64,000 nt of DNA from an uncultured Collinsella sp. (GCA_900538305.1 UPXY01000005.1:1-64000), one strand, 5' to 3'. Shown: positions 33,417 to 42,226, numbered from the stretch's first letter. Notes: generated by a model not told the origin, from the sequence alone. Numbers and translations are program-made.

Positions 33417-34811
33417 CTACTCTGCGTCCAGGTCGATCGTGGTGCCCTCGAACACCTTGTTCACCGTGCGCACCGCGCACATCTTCCCGCACATGGTGCA
33501 GGTGCCCTCGGTCGAGGCGGGGGAGGCCTCGTAGCGCGCCTTCGAGGTCACGGGATCGAGTGCGTACTGCCACATCTCGTCCCATGCCAGGCGGCGGCGG
33601 GCATCGCCCATGCGGTTGTCGGCCTCCTGCGCACCGGGCACGCCCTTGGCGATGTCGGCCGCGTGCGCAGCGATGCGGGTGGCGATGAGGCCGTCGAGCA
33701 CGTCTTTCGCGTCCGGCAGGCACAGATGCTCTGCCGGGGTCACATAGCACAGGAAGTCCGCGCCAGCGCTCGCGCTGATGGCGCCGCCGATGGCCGCGGT
33801 GATGTGGTCGTAGCCCACGCCGATGTCTGTGACGAGCGGACCCAGCACATAGTAGGGTGCGCCGTGGCAGAGGCTCTTCTCCAGTCGCACATTCGCCTCG
33901 ATTTCGTTGATGGGCATGTGGCCGGGTCCTTCGATCATGACCTGCACGCCGGCGTCCCACGCACGTTTCGTGAGCTTGCCGAGCTCGATCATCTCGGCCG
34001 TTTCCACGGCGTCGTTCGCGTCGTAGAGGCAGCCCGGTCGGCAGGAGTCGCCGAGAGAGATGGTCACGTCGTATTCGTGGCAGATCTTCAGAATCTCGTC
34101 GTAGTACTCGTAGAACGGATTCTCGTTGCCGGTAACCTCCATCCAGCCGAAGAGGAGTGATCCGCCGCGGCTCACGATGTTCATGAGGCGACCGGTCTCC
34201 TTGAACGTCTTCACGACGCTCTTGTTGATGCCGCAGTGGATGGTGAGGAAGTCCACGCCGTCCTCCGCGTGCGCGCGCGTGACTTCCAGCAGGTCGTCGA
34301 CGGTGAGCTTGACGAGCGGTTTCTCCATGTAGCCAATCGCGTCGTACATGGGCACGGTGCCCACCATGAGCGGGGTTTTCTGGACGAGTTCCTGGCGGAA
34401 GAAGCGCGTCTTGCCGGAGTTCGAGAGGTCCATGATGGCGTCCGCGCCGAATTGCTCGGCGGTGCGGACTTTCTCCCACTCCACGTTGGCGTTCGCAACG
34501 TCGCCCGAGATACCCAGGTTCACGTTCACCTTGGTAGAGAGGCCTTCGCCTACGCCGCGTGGCTCGAGGCCCATCTCGAGATGGCGAATATTCGCCGGGA
34601 TGGCGATGCGGCCGGCTGCGACGCCTGCGCGGATGAACTCCGGGTCGCGGTGCTCGCGCTCGGCGACGGCGCGCATCGCTGGCGTGATGACGCCCGCACG
34701 CGCGAAGTCGAGCTGCGTGACGCAAGGGCTGCCGTCTGGACGGGTGGGGACGGCTGCCTGCGCGGCTGCGACGTCGTTGCTGGTTACGGCTGGGTTCTGC
34801 GGTGCATCCAT
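33417..34811 (-). CDS. thiC: Phosphomethylpyrimidine synthase ThiC
   Basis: A 464-residue radical-SAM enzyme that converts aminoimidazole ribotide to HMP-P. It is the short form lacking the extra N-terminal domain of the 630-residue E. coli protein. Seen are IPANIRHLEMG, NVNLGISGDV, DLSNSGKTRFFRQE, DFLTIHCGINK, SLGDSCRPGCLYDANDAVE, EGPGHMPINEIEANV and the cluster-binding CTMCGKMCAVRTV close to the C terminus. The start must lie after the riboswitch, so 34811 is chosen, with GGGAG 7 bases upstream. Longer frames would translate through the aptamer. Confidence 0.95.
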   Translation of the reverse strand: MDAPQNPAVTSNDVAAAQAAVPTRPDGSPCVTQLDFARAGVITPAMRAVAEREHRDPEFIRAGVAAGRIAIPANIRHLEMGLEPRGVGEGLSTKVNVNLGISGDVANANVEWEKVRTAEQFGADAIMDLSNSGKTRFFRQELVQKTPLMVGTVPMYDAIGYMEKPLVKLTVDDLLEVTRAHAEDGVDFLTIHCGINKSVVKTFKETGRLMNIVSRGGSLLFGWMEVTGNENPFYEYYDEILKICHEYDVTISLGDSCRPGCLYDANDAVETAEMIELGKLTKRAWDAGVQVMIEGPGHMPINEIEANVRLEKSLCHGAPYYVLGPLVTDIGVGYDHITAAIGGAISASAGADFLCYVTPAEHLCLPDAKDVLDGLIATRIAAHAADIAKGVPGAQEADNRMGDARRRLAWDEMWQYALDPVTSKARYEASPASTEGTCTMCGKMCAVRTVNKVFEGTTIDLDAE

Positions 34812-34820
34812 GATGCGGCT

Positions 34821-34938
34821 CCCTTCGTTGGCATTACCCATGTCAGGTTCCACGGGTCGGGGCGGGCGCGCCCCCTCTCAGCCTGCCGTTCGCGCGCGAG
34901 CCGTTGTTGCCCGTTCGCGCTACCCGCAAGCTCCCCGA
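34821..34938 (-). promoter_or_regulatory. TPP riboswitch (THI element)
   Basis: Read on the minus strand, the conserved aptamer blocks appear in order: TCGGGGAGC at the 5' end, GGCTGAGAGGG, then ACCCGTGGAACCTGACATGG and GTAATGCCAACGAAGGGAG. These are the P1, P2/J and P4/P5 pieces of the thiamine pyrophosphate riboswitch. The 3' AAGGGAG overlaps the thiC Shine-Dalgarno, so control is probably at translation initiation. Confidence 0.93.
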
Positions 34939-35110
34939 TATGTCTCGGCTCGCGAGGCGACGTGCCGCGCAAGCCCTGACGACATTATACGCGGGTTGAG
35001 GAGGGGGAGAGGACGGCATGGTGGTCAAGGGTGCGCGGTGACGCGGCTTCGCGCGTTGCTTCATTTCTTTTTCGATGCAATAGGATCACCACGTTGCCTA
35101 ATTTGGACAG

Positions 35111-35704
35111 GTGAGGGCGCATGGAGGAACACGATTTAATCCGCGATTGTTGACGAGAGAGCCGAGCTTCGAGCCTTTGAAACGGTTGCCTGGCCAGCCG
35201 GAGAGCAACGATTACTTTGAAGTACTTGACGCGCGCCCCATTCCAGATGGCTTCTTCGGCTACGTAGGGGAGTATTCGGGAGAGCGCTTCGAGGACGGCG
35301 CGAAGAGCATACGCGTGGTTGCGCTTGTCAAACGGAACGGCGACGTATGGCCCGTGGAGGGTCTTGTGGAAGAGATTCCCGAGGGGGATCCTGTCGTCTC
35401 CCTTCGCGCGCTCGACGATGAAGCGGACTATATTGCGGTGAGGGCGCTCAATCCCGATGGCGAATACGCGCATGTGGCATATCTTCGCAGGGGTGGTTTC
35501 GATTGGCTGCCAGCGTATAGCGTTGTGAAGCGGGTTGAGAGCTTTGGGCCGTATGAGCAAGAGGCGATTCCTGCGCTCGAATTCGCTCCGCTCGCGTTCC
35601 TTGTCTTCTATCATCTGCCCAAGCTGGCGGGCAGGACGCCGACATGGCACCATGTGGGAGTGAAAGAGTTCCTGCAAGAGCGGCTCGACGCGTTGGAGTC
35701 TTGA
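35111..35704 (+). CDS. Hypothetical protein
   Basis: A frame of 197 codons with protein-like composition and no signal peptide or membrane segment. It has alternating strands (YFEVLDARPIPDGFFGYVG, then SIRVVALVKRNGDVWPVEGL) and a C-terminal helix with VGVKEFLQERLDALES. No family is recognised. The start is uncertain: the only in-frame candidate near the beginning is GTG at 35111, which lacks an upstream ribosome binding site, whereas GGAGG at 35123 serves no in-frame start. The 5' end may therefore be altered. It is followed directly by the ParE/RelE remnant on the other strand. Confidence 0.5.
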   Translation: MRAHGGTRFNPRLLTREPSFEPLKRLPGQPESNDYFEVLDARPIPDGFFGYVGEYSGERFEDGAKSIRVVALVKRNGDVWPVEGLVEEIPEGDPVVSLRALDDEADYIAVRALNPDGEYAHVAYLRRGGFDWLPAYSVVKRVESFGPYEQEAIPALEFAPLAFLVFYHLPKLAGRTPTWHHVGVKEFLQERLDALES

Positions 35705-35741
35705 CCGGACGAGATGTTTTGTCCCAGAGCTTCACCGGGCG

Positions 35742-35875
35742 TTACGCGGTTGGCAATTTGCCGTATACACCCTGCCGGTGACCGACGCGCACCACGTTTA
35801 TCAACAGCTCGTCATCGCGGATTTCAGCCAAAATCCGATACTCGCCAACACGCCACCGCCATTCTAGGAGGTATC
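35742..35875 (-). pseudogene. ParE/RelE-family toxin remnant (C-terminal 45 residues)
   Basis: The minus-strand frame ending at TAA 35742-35744 encodes WRWRVGEYRILAEIRDDE, then LLINVVRVGHRQGVY, which is the C-terminal half of a ParE/RelE toxin (the W-R-x-R-x-G-x-Y-R core and the V-x-x-V-G-H-R-x-x-V-Y end). The N-terminal half is missing: upstream the frame runs into a plus-strand gene start. No antitoxin is recognisable. It marks a decayed toxin-antitoxin locus. Confidence 0.72.
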
Positions 35876-35878
35876 GAT

Positions 35879-36157
35879 ATGACTGACGAGAGAGATGGAC
35901 TCACCTACTACCGCATTGATGTCGACGGGTTCGAGCATTTCGAGCAGAAGGTAGTTATGCGCGTCGGACGGGTCGGCGGGAAGTGGGTCAACGAGAGCTT
36001 CGACTATCGTGCAGATCGCTGGGTCGACGATACAGCCTATTACGCGGAGGTATTCTTCCGCGGCGAGGACCGCTACGAGGAAATCTCCCGCGACGAGGCG
36101 AACGAGCTCGTCAGGGTTGGTCGAGCAATCGCACGAGGGAGCTCCAGCCACGAGTGA
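35879..36157 (+). CDS. Small hypothetical acidic protein
   Basis: A 92-residue protein beginning MTDERDGLTYYRID, with AGGAGGT six bases upstream, a strong start. The sequence is rich in Asp, Glu, Arg and aromatic residues, with no membrane segment. No family is recognised. It begins at the edge of the broken toxin gene, so it may itself be part of the remodelled accessory region. Its C terminus (RGSSSHE) looks natural. Confidence 0.55.
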   Translation: MTDERDGLTYYRIDVDGFEHFEQKVVMRVGRVGGKWVNESFDYRADRWVDDTAYYAEVFFRGEDRYEEISRDEANELVRVGRAIARGSSSHE

Positions 36158-36773
36158 CTTGCTTGCCCGCATGCTCGCGCAAGACGTCGCGTCCCTGCGG
36201 CATGGTCTTCGCTTCCTGTGCGACGCCTCGACCGAGCGCTCGCTATCGCTTCCCCGTCGTCGGAGAAAAGCGCCATTCGCCTGCGCTGCGCACACGTTTT
36301 GGAGCAGTGGCGTTCCAATTGGTAATCAAACGCGCCTGAGGCGCGAAGGCGCTGGCACCTTCGAACTTGCGAGGCAACTCAATGGCAAAAAGACTCAAGA
36401 CGAATTGGCAAGCTTGCTCTGCTGTTCGGGGCGAGAAACGTCAAGGAGCTGCATAAGAATATCTCTCGGGCAATTCGATGAGTAAAATACTATTTAGGTG
36501 GTTGCGCGTCGCCGCCGCGCACGCGAAGCATGCGGAGAACATGCGCGCCGGGGCCGCCTGCCATAGCGCACGGGGATAGAGGCGAATAGCCGTCAATACA
36601 TCTTGAGCCAATGGGTTACATGCCCCGGTATGGTATCGTTCTCCTACCGATAAACCGAATAATTCATCCGTTTAGCGAAAAAAATGAATTATTTGACTTA
36701 TTGGCGGAAGGCTATGGCATGATTGCGTTGAAGGCCTTCGTACCAACGATCTCTAGTATTGAGAGGTGGGTTG
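36158..36773. other. Decayed/non-coding region and PTS promoter area
   Basis: About 615 bases without a sound gene. Near 36359-36481 a degenerate plus-strand gene end may survive: TFELARQLNGKKTQDELASLL in one frame, then after a shift LFGARNVKELHKNISRAIR and TGA at 36479. From about 36640 the sequence becomes AT-rich and holds a 10-bp dyad, AATAATTCAT (36658-36667) and ATGAATTATT (36684-36693), followed by TTGACT, a possible -35 of the PTS operon. Confidence 0.4.
36658..36698 (+). promoter_or_regulatory. Dyad and possible -35 upstream of the PTS operon
   Basis: Perfect 10-bp arms (36658-36667 and 36684-36693) are separated by 16 bases. TTGACT (36693-36698) abuts the right arm. No good -10 at standard spacing is seen. 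This may be the operator for the RpiR regulator encoded at the end of the operon. Confidence 0.4.
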
Positions 36774-37265
36774 ATGATCGTTCATTATCGCGTTGACAGC
36801 AGAGTCGTACATGGTCAGACGACCACGAAGATAACCAAGGAGCATCCGGTGGATGGCGTGATCATCGTCGATGACGAGATCGCGCAGGATACCTTTATGC
36901 AAACGGTGTTCAAAAGCGCACTTGGCTCGCTTCGCCTCTTGGCATTCACCGAGGAACGAGCCTCGGTGAAGCTTCCCGAAGCCGTCCAGTCCAAGAAGAG
37001 CTACATGGTCATCTTCAAGACTACGAGGGCTGCGCGAAACCTTGTTGAGCGCGGCTTCTCATTCACTGGCGTCCTAAACATCGGTCCGCAGCCCAACGTG
37101 GAGGGGGCTATGCTCATCGAGAAGATGCTCTACCTCACGCCGGATCAGATCGACGACCTGAACGTTCTGGAAGCGCATGGAACCGAGCTGATCATTAACC
37201 CTGCATTCACCACGCCTAATCTCACGTGGGCGAATGCCAAGTCGAAAGCGGGTGTGCATTCATGA
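36774..37265 (+). CDS. PTS mannose/fructose/sorbose-family EIIB
   Basis: A 163-residue cytoplasmic EIIB of the mannose family. It opens with the expected YRVDSRVVHGQ, whose histidine (about residue 14) accepts phosphate from EIIA. VDGVIIVDDEIAQDTF and LNIGPQPN follow as in ManX/SorB. It is the first gene of a tightly packed operon and overlaps EIIC by 4 bases. The start at 36774 follows GAGAGGTGGG. The specific sugar cannot be read from sequence. Confidence 0.92.
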   Translation: MIVHYRVDSRVVHGQTTTKITKEHPVDGVIIVDDEIAQDTFMQTVFKSALGSLRLLAFTEERASVKLPEAVQSKKSYMVIFKTTRAARNLVERGFSFTGVLNIGPQPNVEGAMLIEKMLYLTPDQIDDLNVLEAHGTELIINPAFTTPNLTWANAKSKAGVHS

Positions 37266-38065
37266 CCTACTTCGTTCAAGTACTGCTCGTTGCAGTTCTG
37301 TATTATCTGACCGATACGTTCGCCTCGTTCGGCGGCATGGTGTTCGGTCGCTATACCTGCCAGCGTCCGCTGGTGGGCGGCCTCTTGGTCGGCTTGATCT
37401 TCGGTGACCTCCAAAAGGGTCTCGAGTTGGGCATTGCCTTCCAGCTCGCATATATGGGCGCCTTTGCGGTGGGCGGTGCCGTGACGATCGACGTGGGCGT
37501 CGCGTCCTACCCCATCATGGCCCTCTCCATTATTAACGGTCTCGACACCGGTACCGCGCTCGCGCTCGCCGCTCCCGTTTCGGTGCTCACCGCGAATCTC
37601 GTGCATGTGATGCGCGCGTTCAACACGTTCTGCACGAGCATCGTGCATAAGGGAATCGAGAATACGAACTATGGCACCATCTTCATGGGTAACGTGGTTC
37701 TACCGCAGTTGTTCCTCGTCGCGAAGAACTTCTTCGTCGTATTCATCCTCCTTTATCTGGGTGCCGACGCGGTCGACGGTCTTTTGGCCGTCATCCCCGG
37801 AAACGTGCTGCATGCCTTGAGTCTTTTGGGGAACACGCTTCCCGCGGTGGGCATGGCCATGCTGCTCAAGTTCAACATCTCCGGCAACTGGATGTTCATC
37901 TTCTTCGTTCTTGGTTTCATGATGCTGTCGGTCATGGGCATGAGCTTCATCGCCATTGGCATCGTTGCCGCTGCGATTGGTTTCTTCTACTACCTCATTG
38001 AAAAGAACGGCCAACCCCAGGTCGCAGGTGCTGCTGTGGCCGCCGATGATGACGAGGAGCTGTAA
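37262..38065 (+). CDS. PTS mannose-family EIIC
   Basis: A 267-residue integral membrane permease subunit with the EIIC mannose-family pattern. GRYTCQRPLVGGLLVGLIFGDLQKGLELGIAFQLAYMGAF spans helix 2 and the substrate-proximal loop. About seven to eight hydrophobic segments are present. It shares 4 bases with EIIB and ends 1 base before EIID. The C terminus is acidic (DDDEEL). Confidence 0.92.
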   Translation: MTYFVQVLLVAVLYYLTDTFASFGGMVFGRYTCQRPLVGGLLVGLIFGDLQKGLELGIAFQLAYMGAFAVGGAVTIDVGVASYPIMALSIINGLDTGTALALAAPVSVLTANLVHVMRAFNTFCTSIVHKGIENTNYGTIFMGNVVLPQLFLVAKNFFVVFILLYLGADAVDGLLAVIPGNVLHALSLLGNTLPAVGMAMLLKFNISGNWMFIFFVLGFMMLSVMGMSFIAIGIVAAAIGFFYYLIEKNGQPQVAGAAVAADDDEEL

Positions 38066-38066
38066 C

Positions 38067-38918
38067 ATGAGCGAGAACGCTATTTTGGAAACGTCTGCCA
38101 CGAACGCCGAGCCCTTGTCGCAAAAAGAGCTCAACGCACTGTTCTGGCGCTATCAGCTTCAGTACCTCTACTGCTGCAACCTTGAGAATTGGCATGGCAA
38201 CTGCTATGCCTACGACATGATTCCCCTCTACAAGAAGTACTACGACGCAGAGGGTCAGAAGCAGGGCATGCTCCGCATGATTGACTTCATCAACACCGAG
38301 CAGACCACTGCGAGTGTGCTCTGGGGCATTCTTGTGGGCATGGAGGAGCAGAAGGCGCTCGGTGCCGACGTGGACGACGACATGATCCGTACGGTCAAGT
38401 CATCCCTCATGGGGCCTCTGGCGGGCATCGGCGACAGCCTCATCCAGGCGACGGTGCTCCCGCTGCTCACCACCATCGCCATTTCGCTTACGGGCACCGG
38501 TCCCTACAGCCCGCTCGGCGTCATAGCGTTCATCATCGCGACGCCGATCCTTTTGTGGGTCTACGCGCGCTTCCTGTTCAACAAGGGCTATGAGCTCGGC
38601 AAGGATGCCATCACCATGCTCATGGGCTCGGCAATCGAGAACATCAAGGTTGCTGTCCAGCTCTTCGGCATCGTTATCATCGGCGCTCTCTCTGCGAGCT
38701 ATGTGAAGCTCACCACCCCGCTGCAGTTCGCTGCCTCGGCGGATGCCGACCCGGTCGTCTTGCAGTCGATCATCGACGGCGTGTTCCCCAACGTGCTGAG
38801 CCTCTTGCTCGTGGTGGGATGCTGGTACCTCGTCGCCAAGAAGGGCGTCTCGGTCACGAAGATGATCTTTGGTCTCATGGCTGCCGTGCTCGTGCTCGGC
38901 CTCGTGGGAATCCTGTAG
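38067..38918 (+). CDS. PTS mannose-family EIID
   Basis: A 283-residue EIID subunit. After a polar N-terminal tail it has LFWRYQLQYLYCCNLENWHGNCYAYDMIPLYKKYY, the typical amphipathic start, and then SSLMGPLAGIGDSLIQATVLPLL, the most conserved EIID block. Several C-terminal membrane helices follow. With EIIB and EIIC it makes the membrane complex. No EIIA domain (separate or fused) lies in this window, so the phosphoryl donor must come from elsewhere. The isomerase gene begins 8 bases downstream. Confidence 0.93.
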   Translation: MSENAILETSATNAEPLSQKELNALFWRYQLQYLYCCNLENWHGNCYAYDMIPLYKKYYDAEGQKQGMLRMIDFINTEQTTASVLWGILVGMEEQKALGADVDDDMIRTVKSSLMGPLAGIGDSLIQATVLPLLTTIAISLTGTGPYSPLGVIAFIIATPILLWVYARFLFNKGYELGKDAITMLMGSAIENIKVAVQLFGIVIIGALSASYVKLTTPLQFAASADADPVVLQSIIDGVFPNVLSLLLVVGCWYLVAKKGVSVTKMIFGLMAAVLVLGLVGIL

Positions 38919-38926
38919 GATGAGCG

Positions 38927-39865
38927 ATGATGCGCATTTATCATATCGATCCCCTCTACAAGTCGTTTATCTGGGCGGGCAGGAAGCTCATCGACCGCTT
39001 CGGGATCGATACCGACCTGCCTACCGTGGGAACCATTTACTGCGTCATCGCGCTGCCCGGCGAGTTGGACAACATCGTTCGTGAGACAGGCGAGCCGCTC
39101 TCGACGTTCTACGAGAAGCATCGCGAGCTCTTCGCCTGCTCGGACGAGGTCTTTCCCGTCCGCATGACCATCACGTGCAACGAAGGCTTCCAGTCCTACC
39201 AGCTGCATCCCGACGACGCCTATGCGTTCGTGCATGAGGGCTGCCGGGGGAAAGTATCGGGCGCGGTGACGCTCGATGACGAGGGTAGGACGGCCACGTG
39301 GCTGTTCGGTCACAAGGTTGGCTCGTTGGAGGAGTTCAAAGAGTGCGTGGAGCAGCAGGACTGGGGTCGGCTGTTCGGGACGATCGAGGTGCGAGACGGC
39401 GACTACGTCCACACGCCTGCCGGCGTGATCCATGGCGGTAAGGGTGCTGGTGCGATTTCGGCTACGTTCGGGACCAACAGCGATATCACGTATCGGTTCT
39501 TCGACGAGGGCCGCAATGATCCCGACCGCCCGCTCGCCTTGGACGACGTTTACGCATGTGTGCATTTTCCCGAGGTTCCGTTCTGCGTCGAGCCCCCGCA
39601 GCCCCTTGCGCTGCCGGGGATGAAGCTCATCACCTATCACGACGTCGACGGCGAATATGTCGCCCTTCGCTTGCAGGTCGAAGAGAATGCTTCCTATGAG
39701 TACGACGCCTTCCTCTTCATCACCTGCGTGCGCGGATCGGGGAGCATCGACGGCGTCTCGCTCGGGCTCGGTGAGACCCTTTTGGTGCCGGCGGGCTATG
39801 GCTCGTTTGAGCTCGCAGGATCCATGGACTGCATTGCCATCTCCTATCACGAAAAGGGGGCGTAG
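38927..39865 (+). CDS. manA: Class I mannose-6-phosphate isomerase-like protein
   Basis: A 312-residue cupin-fold phosphomannose isomerase that should interconvert mannose 6-phosphate and fructose 6-phosphate. Seen are Zn-site residues in YQLHPDDAYAF, the PAGVIHGG loop and SDITYRFFDEGR, the C-terminal class I hallmark containing the catalytic arginine. Length is close to the short Bacillus type (about 315) rather than the 390-residue E. coli enzyme. It lies in the PTS operon, consistent with the imported sugar being mannose or a related hexose. Confidence 0.85.
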   Translation: MMRIYHIDPLYKSFIWAGRKLIDRFGIDTDLPTVGTIYCVIALPGELDNIVRETGEPLSTFYEKHRELFACSDEVFPVRMTITCNEGFQSYQLHPDDAYAFVHEGCRGKVSGAVTLDDEGRTATWLFGHKVGSLEEFKECVEQQDWGRLFGTIEVRDGDYVHTPAGVIHGGKGAGAISATFGTNSDITYRFFDEGRNDPDRPLALDDVYACVHFPEVPFCVEPPQPLALPGMKLITYHDVDGEYVALRLQVEENASYEYDAFLFITCVRGSGSIDGVSLGLGETLLVPAGYGSFELAGSMDCIAISYHEKGA

Positions 39866-39869
39866 GGTC

Positions 39870-41084
39870 ATGGAACCTGAATCGGTCGTGATCGTGGGCG
39901 CCGGCCAGACTGGGCGCGGGATGTTCGGCGCCCTCTTCTTCGAAGAAGGGGGCTACCGTATCACCTTTGCGGACATCGATTCGCGGCTCATGGACGGCTT
40001 GCGCGAGCAGGGGTACTACACGGTCGAGGAGAAGGATCTGCTCACGGGCGACGTGAGGCGCGTGTGCGTCTCGGGTTTCGAATGCGTGGACGTCCACGAA
40101 CGTGATGCGTATCTCGACGCCCTCGCAAGCGCCTCCTATATCGCGACCGCGGTCTTCCCCGAATCGTTCAAGGACGTCGCCTCGGCGCTTGCCGACATGG
40201 TGCGCGTGCGCATGGAGCGGGGGATAGACGCGCCGGTAGCCGTCATCTTGGGAGGGAACTTCGTCGGGCTTCGGGCGTATTTCCAGAACGCGATCGACGG
40301 CGCACTTTCCAACGCCGAGCGCGCCTTCGCCGCCGCACGCATGGCGCTCGCGACTTCGAAGGCGAACCGCAAGGTGGTGCATGCGGGCACGGTCGATGGT
40401 GATCGATTCGCGCTCACCGGCGATAACAAATCGGTGCTGCCCGTCGAGGACCGCCTTCCCTTTGGAGAGGGGTACTGCTGCCCATCGTTTTTCCAGGTCG
40501 ATGCTAACGTGGAGCTCAGTATGATCGAGAAGATCTGGAGCGAGAACCTGATTCACTGCTCGCTCGGCTTCATGGGGGCGTGTGCGGGGTACGAGACGGT
40601 GAACGAGGCGATTGAGGACGAGCGCATCGGCTCCCTGGCGCTCTATGCGTGGCACGAGGGCCGGCGCGCGCTCGACTCCGCTTATGGCATCCCCATCCCC
40701 GATGAAGCGGCCATCAAGGTCATGATGGAGAAGTTCGATACCCCGTTCTTCCACGACCGCATCGCGCGGATCGTGCGCCAGCCCAAGCGCAAGCTCAAGA
40801 AGGGCGATCGGTTCCTGGGGCCGGCGATCCTGTGCATCAAAGAGGGAATCGTTCCCTACTTCATCGTACGCGCTGCCGCCCACGGCTTCTGCTACACAGA
40901 CGAGCAGGAACCGGAGTCCGTCGAGATCGCGCGCCTGATCGAGAACGAGGGGGTCGATGAGGCCGTCCGCATCGTGTGCGACCTCGACCTTTCGGTTGTA
41001 GAAGAGCGGATCGCGCACGAGATGCTCGTCGACGCGGTTCGCGAGGTCGCATGCCCTAGGTGGGTGCCTCCTGCGCTGCGCTAG
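39870..41084 (+). CDS. mtlD: Mannitol-1-phosphate 5-dehydrogenase-like protein
   Basis: A 404-residue NAD-dependent polyol-phosphate dehydrogenase of the mannitol family. The N-terminal Rossmann motif VIVGAGQTGRGMFGALFFEEGG is followed by ITFADIDSRLMDGLREQGYY, as in MtlD. The C-terminal domain keeps the catalytic Lys region: KFDTPFFHDRIARIVRQPKRKLKKGDRFLGPA. It should link mannitol 1-phosphate (or another hexitol phosphate) with fructose 6-phosphate. ATG at 39870 follows the isomerase stop by 4 bases. Its presence suggests either hexitol use or NADH disposal through mannitol formation. Confidence 0.82.
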   Translation: MEPESVVIVGAGQTGRGMFGALFFEEGGYRITFADIDSRLMDGLREQGYYTVEEKDLLTGDVRRVCVSGFECVDVHERDAYLDALASASYIATAVFPESFKDVASALADMVRVRMERGIDAPVAVILGGNFVGLRAYFQNAIDGALSNAERAFAAARMALATSKANRKVVHAGTVDGDRFALTGDNKSVLPVEDRLPFGEGYCCPSFFQVDANVELSMIEKIWSENLIHCSLGFMGACAGYETVNEAIEDERIGSLALYAWHEGRRALDSAYGIPIPDEAAIKVMMEKFDTPFFHDRIARIVRQPKRKLKKGDRFLGPAILCIKEGIVPYFIVRAAAHGFCYTDEQEPESVEIARLIENEGVDEAVRIVCDLDLSVVEERIAHEMLVDAVREVACPRWVPPALR

Positions 41085-41118
41085 CTCACGGCAGGCCGCT
41101 TTACATCTTGGCGTATCA

Positions 41119-41152
41119 CGGGTGCCCCGGCAGCATGGCTTCGGGGCGCCCG
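41119..41152 (+). terminator. GC-rich hairpin after the PTS/mtlD operon
   Basis: CGGGTGCCCCG (41119-41129) pairs with CGGGGCGCCCG (41142-41152), with one G-U type pair. TTGCCTAGTTATT follows; there is no true U-run, so termination may be weak and may allow read-through into the regulator gene. Confidence 0.5.
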
Positions 41153-41257
41153 TTGCCTAGTTATTGCGTGGTTATCCACCATGCGACGTCGCTTTGTGCC
41201 GGTTGCTTCGGATATAGTGGAGCGTGGCTCAACGATTCTTTGCTGCGAGGATGAACG

Positions 41258-42088
41258 ATGTTTTCCACCAAAGTCAACAGCCTGTATACCAAGCTCACCA
41301 TGACCGAGAAGAAGATTGCCGACTACCTCATTATCAACGGCGGCGATGTAGACGGCGTGACCTCGTATGAGCTGGCTGAACGGTTGGGCATCGGGCAGGC
41401 GACAGTCGTTCGGTTCTCCAAGAAGCTCGGATACCGCATGTTCGGCGAGATGATCGACGATGCGAAGAACTCCGTGGGGGAGTCTTCCTCCGAGATCCAG
41501 GAGAGCGATACGGCGTCCGACATTCTGGAGAAGCTCGGCAAGCGCACCTGCGACATCATTCAGGCTATCCGGCAGAGCAACGACGCCGAGTGTTTCGTGC
41601 GCGCGGCGAAGCTGATTGACGGCGCCAAGAACATCGTCTGCTACGGCTATACCACGAGCAACCTCTTTGCTAGCTACCTCTCCGAGCTGCTCATCGAGAT
41701 CGGCAAGGGCGCGCTGTGCGAGAACAACTCCATCCTCACCAAGCGGCGCGTGTTCCAGCTCGATCCGCAGCGCGACGTGGTGGTCATCGTATCGAAGTCG
41801 GGCGAGAAATCTGAGCCGGTCGGCATCGCGGAGTATGCACGCAGCAGGGGAGTCCCCGTCATCGCGATCTCTAACGCCGGTAAGAATCCGCTCGTGGAGG
41901 CTTCAGATGTGCATCTCAAGGTACTCGAGATCAGCGACCGATCGTCGCCCGCGGCCTCGATGGGAACGGATGCGGGGCTCGTCTACGTTGTCGAGACGCT
42001 CGCCGCCTGCGTGTTCCAATGCAACCAGAAGCTCTACCGCAGGCAGTACGGCAACAACATCGTCGCGGCATTCTCCGAGCGCAAGTAG
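41258..42088 (+). CDS. RpiR-family transcriptional regulator
   Basis: A 276-residue regulator with an N-terminal RpiR/MurR helix-turn-helix (LTMTEKKIADYLIINGGDV, then SYELAERLGIGQATVVRFSKKLGY) and a C-terminal SIS sugar-phosphate-binding domain (GAKNIVCYGYTTSNLFASYL and VVIVSKSGEKSEPVGIAEYARSRG). SIS domains sense phosphosugars, which fits control of the preceding PTS/ManA/MtlD operon. It lies 173 bases after mtlD on the same strand, so it may be read-through or have its own promoter. Confidence 0.92.
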   Translation: MFSTKVNSLYTKLTMTEKKIADYLIINGGDVDGVTSYELAERLGIGQATVVRFSKKLGYRMFGEMIDDAKNSVGESSSEIQESDTASDILEKLGKRTCDIIQAIRQSNDAECFVRAAKLIDGAKNIVCYGYTTSNLFASYLSELLIEIGKGALCENNSILTKRRVFQLDPQRDVVVIVSKSGEKSEPVGIAEYARSRGVPVIAISNAGKNPLVEASDVHLKVLEISDRSSPAASMGTDAGLVYVVETLAACVFQCNQKLYRRQYGNNIVAAFSERK

Positions 42089-42226
42089 TCCACGGGCCGG
42101 CGGTTTCGATTCCGGCTCTGCCGGCGCGGAACGCGTTCTCCTCGCTCTGCTTACCTTGCCTTTACGCAACCTGATAATTCCGATGGGAAAATGGGGCAGT
42201 GTAAGACGGATGCGAGGAGGCTCGAT

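Noticed and set aside
34812..34853. Earlier thiC start codons
   Set aside because: They fall inside the TPP aptamer; translating it is incompatible with the riboswitch.
36611..36796. 61-codon ORF upstream of EIIB
   Set aside because: It spans the AT-rich dyad and promoter area, has no ribosome binding site and overlaps the EIIB start.
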